Below, in pieces: positions 1 to 8,273 of a stretch of 64,000 nucleotides of DNA (within the stretch, counting starts at the first letter, position 1; each line of letters opens with the position of its first letter). The translations under genes and the position numbers were made by a program. The notes beneath the pieces are model-generated. The model worked only from the letters and a program-made list of their open reading frames with translations. It was not told the origin of the DNA and ran no database searches. Origin of the DNA: a bacterium (GTDB taxonomy: Bacteria > Sumerlaeota > Sumerlaeia > SLMS01 > JAHLLQ01); contig JAHLLQ010000006.1 of assembly GCA_020444065.1 (NCBI GenBank), positions 186,001 through 250,000 on the forward strand, given 5' to 3'.

Positions 1-606
1 GGCAAAATCCAGCCCGACCTCTTCGTAAGCGGCCTTTGCTTCCAGCATCCCGTTGCGGGTTTCTTTCGTGCCGCCGGACTTGCTGATCACAACCGCCAAC
101 GTCTCTCCGAGGACGGGTTCGAGGCCCTGCAGGACAACATCCATGCCGTCCGGGTCCGTATTGTCCAGGAAGAAGACGGCCATCGCATCGTCATTGCCGC
201 CGAGGGCTTCCTTGACAAACTGCGGTCCGAGTGCGCTGCCGCCGATTCCGATCACCAGCACGTTCAGGAATCGGTCTGCATTCGGGGGCTTGATGGCGCC
301 GGAATGCACGTCGGCGGCGACCTTTTTGACGGTTTCGAGGGTCGACATGACTTCCTGGCGGCGCTCCTGGTCGGGAGCGATGGCCGCATTGCGCAGCCAA
401 TAGTGGCCAACCTGGCGCTTCTCGTCGGGATTGGCGATAGCGCCGCCTTCCAGCGCTTCCATGTCGCTGTACGCCTTCTCCATCTTCGCCTTCATCGAGT
501 CGAAGAAGTCCGCCGGAAAATCCATTCGGCTGATATCGAGCGCCAGCCCCAAGCCCTTGGGTGCGCAGTAATAGTCCTTGAAGCGTTGCCAATTGGTCGA
601 AGCCAT
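1..606 (-). CDS. pgi: Glucose-6-phosphate isomerase, N-terminal part (3' end outside window)
   Basis: This is the first 202 codons of phosphoglucose isomerase, which interconverts glucose-6-phosphate and fructose-6-phosphate in cytosolic glycolysis and gluconeogenesis. The SIS-fold sugar-phosphate site is visible: VIGIGGSALGP, then the SKSGGTKET stretch that holds phosphate. The ATG at 606 begins MASTNWQRFKDYY, and the frame runs open to base 1. The gene is divergent from the phosphotransferase at 736, leaving about 130 bp for two promoters. The family is clear from the two motifs; whether it is the short or the long PGI form cannot be judged from this part. Confidence 0.93.
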   Translation of the reverse strand, partial: MASTNWQRFKDYYCAPKGLGLALDISRMDFPADFFDSMKAKMEKAYSDMEALEGGAIANPDEKRQVGHYWLRNAAIAPDQERRQEVMSTLETVKKVAADVHSGAIKPPNADRFLNVLVIGIGGSALGPQFVKEALGGNDDAMAVFFLDNTDPDGMDVVLQGLEPVLGETLAVVISKSGGTKETRNGMLEAKAAYEEVGLDFA

Positions 607-735
607 GTGTGTCCTCGCTTGCGGTGATCTCAAAAACGGTGTCGGACCTACGCGCCGGGGGGCGGGGACGCAAGCCCTAGACGGGGGATGACGCTCCCAC
701 TTGCGTCGCCGGAGGGCGTCGCTTAGGCGAAGACC

Positions 736-1533
736 ATGATGAATGGACCATTTCTGCAGGATTTCTCTACAGAATTGCGGCGGATCTGCTCTTCTTTTGA
801 CTGGAGCCGCATGGAAATCGGCATGTCTGGGCATTCGACCTGGCGGGGCGCTCGCGACGGGCGGGCCGAGGTCTTCCTGAAGCTCTCCGGCGAAAAGGGG
901 ATGCTCCCCCTCTCGGACGAAGCGGAGCGATTGCGCTGGCTGGCGGGAAGACTGCCGGCGCCGCGGCTCCTGCACTTCGAGACGGATGATCACAGGGAGG
1001 CTCTGCTAATGTCCGCCGTTCCGGGCGTCGATGCGACGCGTGTCATCGAAGGCAAGCCGCGTGAGACCGCTCGTGTTCTCGGCGAAGCCCTTCGGCTTTG
1101 GCACGAGACTCCAGCCGCGGACTGTCCGTTCGATGAGCGCCTGGACGTGGAACTCGAGCTTGCCCGCCGGCATGTGGAACTTGGGAAGGTCGATGTGGAA
1201 GACTTCGACGACTGCCGCCTCGGCCGCTCGGCGGATGAAGTGTTTGCGGAGTTGCTGCAGACTCGTCCGATTCAGGATGGCGAATTCCTGACGCACGGCG
1301 ATTACTGCGTCCCCAATATCATGATCGATCCGGATACCATGAAGGCAACGGGTTTCGTCGACATCGGCCGGGCGGGTATCGGTTCCATCTACCGCGATGT
1401 TGCGCTCGCGCTCCGTAGTTTGGGCTACAATGGAGCAGGCGATTGCCAGCAGGATTTCCTGGCGGCGTATGGACTGACGGAAGTGAATGAAGAGTTAGTG
1501 GAGTACTACCAACTGCTGGACGAGTTCTTCTGA
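736..1533 (+). CDS. APH(3')-type aminoglycoside phosphotransferase-like kinase
   Basis: This 265-aa protein has the usual length of aminoglycoside 3'-phosphotransferases, which move the ATP gamma-phosphate to the 3'-hydroxyl of kanamycin-type drugs. Lys49 (VFLKL) fits the ATP-binding lysine. HGDYCVPN at 187-194 supplies catalytic Asp189 and Mg-binding Asn194, and GFVDIGRAG at 206-214 supplies the second metal ligand, Asp209. The last residues, LLDEFF, match the C-terminal signature of APH(3') enzymes such as NptII, where this end shapes the drug pocket. No transposon or integron surrounds it, so it looks like a resident chromosomal gene. Its true substrate is unknown. Confidence 0.88.
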   Translation: MMNGPFLQDFSTELRRICSSFDWSRMEIGMSGHSTWRGARDGRAEVFLKLSGEKGMLPLSDEAERLRWLAGRLPAPRLLHFETDDHREALLMSAVPGVDATRVIEGKPRETARVLGEALRLWHETPAADCPFDERLDVELELARRHVELGKVDVEDFDDCRLGRSADEVFAELLQTRPIQDGEFLTHGDYCVPNIMIDPDTMKATGFVDIGRAGIGSIYRDVALALRSLGYNGAGDCQQDFLAAYGLTEVNEELVEYYQLLDEFF

Positions 1534-1534
1534 G

Positions 1535-1855
1535 CTACTCGAGTTCCTGGAGCGCCGCCCGCACAGTTTCTTCCTCGATCACACCGATGTAGCGCCGCGC
1601 GAGATTTCCTCGGTGGAAGATCAACACGGTCGGCGTTCCGAAGCTCCGATGCCGGCGCGCCCAACGACGGTAGGCCGTGAATCCGAGGTGAAGCAATTGC
1701 ACGCCGGCCTGCGGTTCGCAAATCGCCCGTACGCGATCCACCATCATGAGGCCGCCGGGATGATGGGGCTCGGAAAGACAAACGACAAGAAGCTCTTCCG
1801 CGCGCGCAATCAGTTCATCGAGCGCTTGCTCGTCGCGACTGAGATGGCTGCTCAT
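1535..1855 (-). CDS. Thioredoxin-fold protein without a CxxC motif
   Basis: This 106-aa protein ends in a recognisable thioredoxin half: a cis-proline segment (FGTPTVLIF), then a beta hairpin and a helix (RGNLARRYIGVI). The first half has no CxxC. Its nearest cysteine is in VVCLSEP, where the active site would fall. It is therefore probably not a disulfide oxidoreductase and may bind or sense a partner. It is the second gene of a pair: its ATG overlaps the stop of the sigma-54 activator by 4 bp on the same strand. The stop lies 1 bp from the convergent phosphotransferase. Confidence 0.65.
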   Translation of the reverse strand: MSSHLSRDEQALDELIARAEELLVVCLSEPHHPGGLMMVDRVRAICEPQAGVQLLHLGFTAYRRWARRHRSFGTPTVLIFHRGNLARRYIGVIEEETVRAALQELE

Positions 1856-3336
1856 AGCAACTCCTCCAGTTCCTCGCGCGAAATGCCGAGTTGCTTCATG
1901 TTCCGATAGAGCGTCGACTTATGCACGCCGAGATCGCGTGCGGCCTGCGTCAGATTGCCGCCAGCCGCGCGGAAAGCCTCACGGATGTTCTCCGGAGTCA
2001 ATTCTGACGGCTCTTCCGTGCGCGATTCCGTGAAATCGGTATATTCGATCGCTTCCTGGGGAGGCGGCAGAGAGGGCCAACTCATTCGCGGTCCCTGCGC
2101 GGGAATTATAGGAGCGCGTTGCGCGAAGGATGTCTCAACCGACCAGTCGCCCGGCATCAGGAAGTCGCGTTCATCGATCCATCGTTGCACGGCATTGCCG
2201 CCGATCGCTTCGCCTTGGGTTTCAACGACGAGGCGCTCGACGACGTTGCGAAGTTCGCGGATGTTGCCTGGCCAGGGGTATTGCTCGAGCAAGCGCAGAG
2301 CCTCGGGTGTGAATCGCTTCACATTGCGGCGATAGCGTTCGTTGAACGTCGCGAGGAATGAGTCTGCGAGGATCGCGAGATCGCCCTTTCGATCGCGCAG
2401 CGGCGGGAGATGAATACGGAAGACCGAGAGGCGGTGATAGAGATCGGAGCGGAACCGCCCTGTGGCGACAGCGTGCTCCAGCGCCACATTCGTCGCCGCG
2501 ACGACGCGGACATCGACCTCGCGCTCGCGCTCTCCACCAACGCGTTCGATTACGCCTTCCTCCAGCGCACGCAACATCTTCGACTGCGTGATGGGCGGCA
2601 TGTCGCCGATCTCGTCGAGGAACAACGTCCCGCCGTCGGCGCGTTCAAAACGGCCTTTGTGTTCGCGATAGGCGCCGGTGAAGGAGCCCTTCTCGTGGCC
2701 AAAGAGTTCGCTTTCGAAAAGCTCCGGCGTCAGTGCGCAGCAATTCACCGGCACAAATGGCCCGTCGCCGCGTGGGCTTCGATCATGCAGCGCACGCGCC
2801 ACCAGTTCCTTTCCCGTTCCCGTCTCGCCGGTGATGATGACGGGGGCTTCCGTCGGGCCGTACATGGCGATCTTCTGAAAAACGTCAAGCATCGGCAGCG
2901 ATTGGCCGATGATCCCGTGAAACGCCCCGACCGCGGCTGCACGACGGCGCTCGCGAACAATCTCCGTTACGTCCTGGAGCTTCAATTCGACGTAAGGCGT
3001 ACCGTCGTACTCGCCCGGTTCCGCGTCGATCAGAACATCTCGGGAATCGCCGCCGGGGATCTCGATGTCGGTCAGGAATTCGCGAACCGGACGTCCGGAA
3101 TCGATCACGTCACCGGCCACGCCCTCCAGAACCTGCAGCGCTTCTCGCTCTTCATTCGGATCGATCGTGAATGGCGGTTGTTGGTCGATGCGTGCGGCAT
3201 CAAGCAGCCAGCGCGGCGCCGACTCCAGAACCATCCCCCCGTCTGAGGGGCGCAGGACGGCCCGATTCGCCTGGGGGGACAGGATCACGGGATAAGCGTG
3301 TCGATTTGTCATGCCTGCACCTATCCGGGAGGACAT
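1852..3336 (-). CDS. Sigma-54-dependent transcriptional activator (PAS-like, AAA+, Fis-type HTH)
   Basis: This 494-aa enhancer-binding protein would use ATP hydrolysis to open promoters held by sigma-54 RNA polymerase. A PAS-like sensor seems to span about residues 20-130, ending in VELKLQDVTEIVRERR. The AAA+ domain follows: Walker A GETGTGKE at 170-177, the sigma-54 contact loop as GSFTGA at 217-222 (the usual form is GAFTGA), Walker B GTLFLDEIGD at about 236-245, and the arginine-finger region near RFRSDLYHRL. A linker precedes a Fis-type helix-turn-helix at about 450-482. No receiver domain is present, so it may sense a ligand directly. M9 is a possible alternative start. The neighbouring thioredoxin-fold gene is translationally coupled. 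Confidence 0.93.
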   Translation of the reverse strand: MSSRIGAGMTNRHAYPVILSPQANRAVLRPSDGGMVLESAPRWLLDAARIDQQPPFTIDPNEEREALQVLEGVAGDVIDSGRPVREFLTDIEIPGGDSRDVLIDAEPGEYDGTPYVELKLQDVTEIVRERRRAAAVGAFHGIIGQSLPMLDVFQKIAMYGPTEAPVIITGETGTGKELVARALHDRSPRGDGPFVPVNCCALTPELFESELFGHEKGSFTGAYREHKGRFERADGGTLFLDEIGDMPPITQSKMLRALEEGVIERVGGEREREVDVRVVAATNVALEHAVATGRFRSDLYHRLSVFRIHLPPLRDRKGDLAILADSFLATFNERYRRNVKRFTPEALRLLEQYPWPGNIRELRNVVERLVVETQGEAIGGNAVQRWIDERDFLMPGDWSVETSFAQRAPIIPAQGPRMSWPSLPPPQEAIEYTDFTESRTEEPSELTPENIREAFRAAGGNLTQAARDLGVHKSTLYRNMKQLGISREELEELL

Positions 3337-3393
3337 CTGGGGTTTCCGGACTCACTTGCGAAGTTACGCCCGCGGCCCGCAAAGGGGAAAGAG

Positions 3394-3415
3394 CAAAATC
3401 CGTGGCGTCCACGGA
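3394..3415 (-). terminator. Rho-independent terminator of the 3.4-8.6 kb minus-strand unit
   Basis: On the minus strand the sequence reads TCCGTGG-ACG-CCACGGA (3415-3399), a perfect 7-bp stem with a triloop, followed by TTTT. It lies just downstream of the stop at 3429, where a terminator for the 683-aa gene is expected. Confidence 0.75.
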
Positions 3416-3428
3416 CCCACGGGCAAGT

Positions 3429-5480
3429 TCACATGCCAAGGAAGCGCAGCGCCTCAACGGCTTTGCTCCAGACGAGGTCGCTCTTCGAGCGCTTGCCGTG
3501 ACGCAGGCGGTCGAGCGCGCGGTGGCGGAACGCCTCATCGTCGCCCATGAAAGCGGCGCGACCGCAGAACTGCACGACGAACGCCTGCAGTTGCTCGTCG
3601 TCGCCCTCCCCCGCCTCCAGCATGTCCAGCGTTTGCGGAAATGGCGAATTCCATCCCAACAATTCCGCCGCCCAGTACAGGCTGGCCGGGTCACGTTTCT
3701 TCTCCAGCCGATCGAACACGTAGCCGCACACGAGATCGAATTCCTCGGTGCTCATACCGATCGAGAGACCCATCAGGAGCTTCACGAACAACCCATCGAA
3801 GATGCCGCCGGGCCATTCGGGTGATTCTGCCAGATCGATCATGCCCTGCAACGCCGCCCGCGAGATTCCCTCCGGATCGTACAGGCAATCGGGTTGCTCG
3901 TGATGAGAAAGCAGCAGGAGCGTCAGGAACCGGCCGTGCTCATCGTATCTGAAGCGTGGATGGAAGAAGTAGGAGCTCTCGATGGGTTCAGTACGAGGCG
4001 GAGAAGGATCGGCAACGGGCTGGAGGAGTTGCCGCGCGATGGCTTCGGAGGTCAATGCCTCCGACCAGAGGCCGTCGACGAAGAGCTTCTGCCAAGCCAG
4101 TCTCTCTGTGAAGAAACAGACGGGCTCCGAGTCAATCGCCTGTCCGCAAAGAGGCATCAGGGTTTTCAGGAAGCCGTTCACGATTCTCCGGCGGTCGTGC
4201 TTGGGTGCGGATTCGAGAATACCGGGGGCCTCAGGGCGAATGAGTTCCGATGCTCGTGTCTGAATCAGCGCGCGAGAAAAGAAAAAGCGCTCCCGAACGC
4301 CGGCCTGAATCAGACTGCACTGCTTCTCGGGCCATTTGCGCAATTGCCGGCGATACGACGGCAGGTGAGGCACTTCGCGTCGCGGCTGGGGCTTGTATTT
4401 CTCCGTGTGAGGTGGTGCCGGATCGACGAGAAGATCGAGGATCTCTCGTGGATCTTCTACACGGAACCGGCGGATTGCCAATTCTGCCATCAGCGAGACC
4501 AACGGCGAATCGTCATCGAGATGTTCGAGGATGCGTTCCGATGCCTTCCGGCGCCAATCGGATCGCGGTTGCCGCAGTACGAAGGCAGCAAGTCCGTGCA
4601 CCGCAAAGGCGCGTCGCACCGGATCGCCCTCCAGCGAGGGGCGAATGATGTGCAGGACCTGGCGCTCCGACGCGGCACGGCCGAGTATCTCGTACCCGAA
4701 GCGCAACTCAGGCACTCGCTGCAGCGCGGGCAGCCACTCCAGCACCGCGTCGACGAGGTTGTTCTTTTGCCCCTCGCCGAGGCAGTCGATGACGTGCAGC
4801 AATCGGAACAAGACGGCGCCAAGATCCGGGCTGCCGAACGCCGCGCATGTCGATGCCGCCTCGAGCAAGAACGCGAAGATGCCCTGCGACAGGGTGCCGC
4901 CGTCGCACAAAGCCTCCAACAGTTGCGACGTGTCGAAAAGGCTCTGGAACAACGCTCCCTCGTCCGGATCGACTTCTCCGAACTCGATCAACCGCCGCAG
5001 GCCCGGCACGAGCTCTCGGGGGAACTCTGCGGGATAGCCAATCGTATCCGATCCCTGGCGCCACTCCTCTTTCCACGGCTGGCCTGGCTCGCGATTAAGC
5101 AGGGACGGAGAAGCCAGAAACTCAATTTGTTGGGGGAGGTGTGGGTAGAGCAGCCGACATTGGCTTGCCTGGATGTCCTCCTTGGGCACGGCCGGGATTG
5201 AGCCAAAGGAAACGGGAAACGCGACCTGTCCAATGCCGAGCAATCCCATCAGCAACGGCGAGGACTCTTCCGTGATGGTCATCAGCACGGGCTCGCGCAG
5301 GTAGGCCTCGAAGGTCTTCCGACCTTCCTTCGCCGAGGCGCCCAGTTCGAAGGCACGAATCCCGAACACACCCGCCATCGCGCGCGTCTGCTGCTCCAGC
5401 AACGATCCCGCCGCCCCGCGCGAGCGATCATTGCGATGCAACCGCATCAGCGTCGCAGCAATGTCGGGCCGCAAAGTCAT
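3429..5480 (-). CDS. Uncharacterised 683-aa soluble protein, possibly helical-repeat
   Basis: I do not recognise this family. The protein has no signal peptide and no membrane segment. It looks largely helical, with weak HEAT-like stretches around residues 255-345. No catalytic motif stands out. Its ATG lies inside the stop of the upstream membrane protein (ATGA at 5480-5477), so the two are translationally coupled. The first 37 codons (5480-5370) are nearly repeated at 6451-6341 and 7440-7330, where they start the 52-codon junction ORFs, so this gene's 5' end was copied when the cassette was duplicated. Context suggests it works with the three paralogous membrane proteins. What it does is unknown. 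Confidence 0.8.
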   Translation of the reverse strand: MTLRPDIAATLMRLHRNDRSRGAAGSLLEQQTRAMAGVFGIRAFELGASAKEGRKTFEAYLREPVLMTITEESSPLLMGLLGIGQVAFPVSFGSIPAVPKEDIQASQCRLLYPHLPQQIEFLASPSLLNREPGQPWKEEWRQGSDTIGYPAEFPRELVPGLRRLIEFGEVDPDEGALFQSLFDTSQLLEALCDGGTLSQGIFAFLLEAASTCAAFGSPDLGAVLFRLLHVIDCLGEGQKNNLVDAVLEWLPALQRVPELRFGYEILGRAASERQVLHIIRPSLEGDPVRRAFAVHGLAAFVLRQPRSDWRRKASERILEHLDDDSPLVSLMAELAIRRFRVEDPREILDLLVDPAPPHTEKYKPQPRREVPHLPSYRRQLRKWPEKQCSLIQAGVRERFFFSRALIQTRASELIRPEAPGILESAPKHDRRRIVNGFLKTLMPLCGQAIDSEPVCFFTERLAWQKLFVDGLWSEALTSEAIARQLLQPVADPSPPRTEPIESSYFFHPRFRYDEHGRFLTLLLLSHHEQPDCLYDPEGISRAALQGMIDLAESPEWPGGIFDGLFVKLLMGLSIGMSTEEFDLVCGYVFDRLEKKRDPASLYWAAELLGWNSPFPQTLDMLEAGEGDDEQLQAFVVQFCGRAAFMGDDEAFRHRALDRLRHGKRSKSDLVWSKAVEALRFLGM

Positions 5481-6292
5481 GGGGTCTCCTTGGCGCGCGG
5501 TTCATCATTTGGTTCAGGGTCTTCGGCGGATTCAAGCGCTTTGGCTCCCCGACTGCGCGATGGCACAGCCATCAGGAGAATGGCTGTTGCTTCTAATGCG
5601 ATCAGGATTGGGACACGATAGAGAATGTAGGCAGGCCAACCCATGTTCGGGAACTTCCGCGACCAGATCCAAGTGATTTCCCGTCCGGCATCATACCACC
5701 AAAGGAGAGCCCAAACCCCTGCGGCCGCAGAAAGAACGATGAGAATCTTCCGACGGAACATGCGCACGATGGCGAAGAACAATCCTGCCACCAGGACTCC
5801 CTCGAGTAGGAAGTCGAGGAGGTTCCACAAGAAGGGCGAATAGGTATAGGATTGAACGAAATCAGAGGGGAAGAAGTCATCCAGTAGCAATCCTCCCACA
5901 CCGGCGAGCAAGTAGAGGATAATTGGAGCCGGCAGCAGGCGCAAACAGATACGGATATTGCCGGTTGGGAAGACGAGAGCTTTCTTGGGTTGATACGCCG
6001 GAAGTGGCTTCGGCCACAGAATCCAACAGATTCCCATGAATGAGGAGAGGTACAGGAACTGGCCCCAATACGACCAGTTGACTGCGTAAAGTCCATCAAA
6101 GTCATCGACCGATTGAGGATTCACAATCCACCACATGAGGCGGTCACAGAAGCGAACGTAGCGAGTTTCCCAGGATATGAAGAGAAGGAGAGTGAATAGG
6201 GCACACAGAAGGATCCAGCGCCAAGGAAGTCCTTTGAGGAAGGCCCATGCCTGCCGTCGTGGGTCCTTTGTGTTTCCTCGCCAATCAATCAC
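5477..6292 (-). CDS. Tandem polytopic membrane protein, copy A
   Basis: This 271-aa integral membrane protein has about five or six hydrophobic segments, including an N-terminal one after the conserved PRRQAWAFLKGLPWRW. Another sits near the C-terminus in ALEATAILLMA, followed by a charged cytosolic-looking tail. The start is GTG, directly after the TAG that ends the upstream junction ORF. The stop overlaps the start of the 683-aa gene. It is closest to copy B, sharing the middle stretches KALVFPTGNIR and RRKILIVLSAAAGVWALLWWY. The family and function are unknown to me. Confidence 0.85.
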   Translation of the reverse strand: MIDWRGNTKDPRRQAWAFLKGLPWRWILLCALFTLLLFISWETRYVRFCDRLMWWIVNPQSVDDFDGLYAVNWSYWGQFLYLSSFMGICWILWPKPLPAYQPKKALVFPTGNIRICLRLLPAPIILYLLAGVGGLLLDDFFPSDFVQSYTYSPFLWNLLDFLLEGVLVAGLFFAIVRMFRRKILIVLSAAAGVWALLWWYDAGREITWIWSRKFPNMGWPAYILYRVPILIALEATAILLMAVPSRSRGAKALESAEDPEPNDEPRAKETP

Positions 6293-6451
6293 CTACGTTG
6301 TCCCCTCATCCACAAAGAGAATGCCTTCCAACAGAGTGCTGCCGGCCATCGCCCGCGTCTGCTGCTCCAGCAACGACCCCGCCGCCCCGCGCGAGCGATC
6401 GTTGCGGTGCAACCGCATCAGCGTCGCAGCAATGTCTGGCCGCAAGGTCAT
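6293..6451 (-). CDS. 52-codon chimeric ORF at cassette junction A/B
   Basis: Codons 1-37 are nearly those of the 683-aa gene (MTLRPDIAATLMRLHR...RAMAG). The last 15 residues instead read STLLEGILFVDEGTT, and this tail resembles the C-terminus of the 124-aa gene product (CFFVHVGTT). The ATG overlaps the stop of membrane copy B (ATGA), and its TAG is followed at once by the GTG of copy A. It is best explained as the fusion left at a duplication breakpoint. It may be translated simply to couple the two membrane genes. Whether the peptide has a function is unknown. Confidence 0.55.
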   Translation of the reverse strand: MTLRPDIAATLMRLHRNDRSRGAAGSLLEQQTRAMAGSTLLEGILFVDEGTT

Positions 6452-7281
6452 GGGCTCTCCTGGGTGGACTGTTCATCATTTGGCTCGTGCTCTTCAGGGG
6501 ACTCAAGCGCTTTGCCCCCCCGACTACGCGCCGGCGCAGCCATCAGGAGAATGGCTGTTGCTTCCAATGCGATCAGATTTGGAACGCGGAAGAGGATGTA
6601 GGCAGGCCAGCCCATGTTCGGGAACTTCCCCGCCCAGATCCAGGAGATTTCCATACCAACATCATACCACCAAAGGAGGGCCCAAACCCCTGCGGCCGCA
6701 GAAAGAACAATGAGAATCTTCCGACGGAACATGCGCACGATGGCGAAGAACAATCCTGACGCGAGGATTGCATCGAGCAGGAAATCGAAGAGATTCCACG
6801 AGAAGTCCGAGAAACTGGTGATTGAGTGCATTCGCAATTCAGTTTCGGGCCAGACAGGGAAGAACGTATTCAAGAAGGCTCCACCCATTCGGGCAATGAC
6901 GTAGATGATTACAGGAACCGGCATGATGCGGAGATACACACGAATGTTTCCGGTGGGAAACACGAGAGCCTTCCGGGGCTGATAGGGTGGAAGCGGCTTG
7001 GGCCACAGAACCCAACAGATTCCCATGGGTAGTAACAACTGCATGAAGTGGCGCCAGTAGATCCAGTCGATGAGATTCAACTTCTCGATATCTTCCCAAT
7101 AGCGAGGCTCTACCATCCTCAACTGGAATTCATAAAGGAACTCCTCACAACGGCTTTGCCAGGAGATGAGAAGGAGGATGATGAAGAGCAATGACACCAG
7201 AATCCAGCGCCAAGGAAGTCCTGTGATGAACGCCCATGCCTGCCGTCGTGGGTCCGTTGTGGTTACTTGGCGGTCAATCAC
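6448..7281 (-). CDS. Tandem polytopic membrane protein, copy B
   Basis: This 277-aa paralogue of copies A and C also starts with GTG directly after a TAG. The N-terminus (MIDRQVTTTDPRRQAWAF) is shared with copy C to the residue. The central part resembles copy A (KALVFPTGNIR, RRKILIVLSAAAG) but differs clearly in the periplasmic or loop region near residues 45-75 and 115-150. The C-terminal tail PEEHEPNDEQSTQESP is charged and proline-rich. Its function is unknown. The pattern of fixed ends and changing middle is typical of paralogues kept for diversity or homogenised at their edges by recombination. Confidence 0.85.
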   Translation of the reverse strand: MIDRQVTTTDPRRQAWAFITGLPWRWILVSLLFIILLLISWQSRCEEFLYEFQLRMVEPRYWEDIEKLNLIDWIYWRHFMQLLLPMGICWVLWPKPLPPYQPRKALVFPTGNIRVYLRIMPVPVIIYVIARMGGAFLNTFFPVWPETELRMHSITSFSDFSWNLFDFLLDAILASGLFFAIVRMFRRKILIVLSAAAGVWALLWWYDVGMEISWIWAGKFPNMGWPAYILFRVPNLIALEATAILLMAAPARSRGGKALESPEEHEPNDEQSTQESP

Positions 7282-7440
7282 CTACGTCGTCCCCTCATCC
7301 ACAAAGAGAATGCCTTCCAACAGAGTGCTGCCGGCCATCGCCCGCGTCCGCTGCTCCAGCAACGATCCCGCCGCCCCGCGCGAGCGATCAATGCGATGCA
7401 GCCGCATCAACGTCGCAGCAATGTCGGGACGCAAGGTCAT
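7282..7440 (-). CDS. 52-codon chimeric ORF at cassette junction B/C
   Basis: This is the second copy of the junction ORF and differs from the one at 6451 by only about two residues (N17 to I, Q31 to R). It starts inside the stop of copy C and ends in TAG immediately before the GTG of copy B. Keeping an open frame in both copies, with mostly silent changes between them, hints that translation through this stretch is selected. Recent duplication is an equally simple reason. Confidence 0.55.
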   Translation of the reverse strand: MTLRPDIAATLMRLHRIDRSRGAAGSLLEQRTRAMAGSTLLEGILFVDEGTT

Positions 7441-8273
7441 GGGCTCTCCTGGGTGGACTGTTCATCATTTGGTTCAGGGCCTTTGGCGGACTCAAGCGCT
7501 TTGGCCCCCCGACTGCGCGACGGAATAGCCATCAGAAGAATGGCTGTTGCTTCCAATGCGATCAGATTTGGGATTTGGTAGATGAGCGAAAGGATCCATC
7601 CGGAAACGCTCAGGTTCCAATTGAAGACGATATCATGCCCCAACCCCTGCCACCACGCGATCACCAGGGAACTCGCCAACGCTAAGGCTGCTATGAGAAG
7701 TCTTCTTCGAAACAGTCGCTGGATGGCAAAGAACAGTCCTGCCGCCACGATTCCCTCGACCACTGCGTCAATGAATTCCCAGAGAATCTGATACCAGTAG
7801 TTAGATCCATCGAAAGACGACCACACACCACTCCCCCAAATCCCAAGCGGGAGAGCAGTGTCGACAGCAATTGCCAGAAAGCGCGTGGCGAGATATGTGC
7901 ACAAAGGCAGAGGTAAAAGACGGAGCACGAGGCCAATATTGCCCGTGCGAAATACATGAGCCCGGTGATATCGGAAATCAGGGAGCGGCTTGGGCCACAG
8001 AATCCCGCAAATCGCCATGTACAGACAAAGGCGTGCAGGGAGAGACCATCGCCACGGATTCTGCAGGGATCGAAGAACGAAGTGATCATGACCCTGCAGA
8101 CTCTTGATCAGGTAGATTGTCTTTACTTCCGATATGCTGCAGAGACTCTCCCAAGAGAGGAGGAAGAGTAAGATAAACAAGAAGATGAGGATAATCCAGC
8201 GCCAAGGAAGTCCTTTGAGGAACGCCCATGCCTGCCGTCGTGGGTCCGTTGTGGTTACTTGGCGGTCAATCAC
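7437..8273 (-). CDS. Tandem polytopic membrane protein, copy C (most divergent core)
   Basis: This 278-aa membrane protein is the most upstream copy. Its N-terminal 27 residues and C-terminal 45 match copies A and B, but the region between about residues 30 and 220 is strongly changed, while LWPKPLP, TGNI and the AGLFFAI helix remain. It starts at GTG, right after the TAG of the 124-aa gene (8274). About six hydrophobic segments are visible. Its role is unknown. A divergent core between near-identical flanks suggests either cassette exchange or gene conversion acting only on the ends. Confidence 0.85.
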   Translation of the reverse strand: MIDRQVTTTDPRRQAWAFLKGLPWRWIILIFLFILLFLLSWESLCSISEVKTIYLIKSLQGHDHFVLRSLQNPWRWSLPARLCLYMAICGILWPKPLPDFRYHRAHVFRTGNIGLVLRLLPLPLCTYLATRFLAIAVDTALPLGIWGSGVWSSFDGSNYWYQILWEFIDAVVEGIVAAGLFFAIQRLFRRRLLIAALALASSLVIAWWQGLGHDIVFNWNLSVSGWILSLIYQIPNLIALEATAILLMAIPSRSRGAKALESAKGPEPNDEQSTQESP

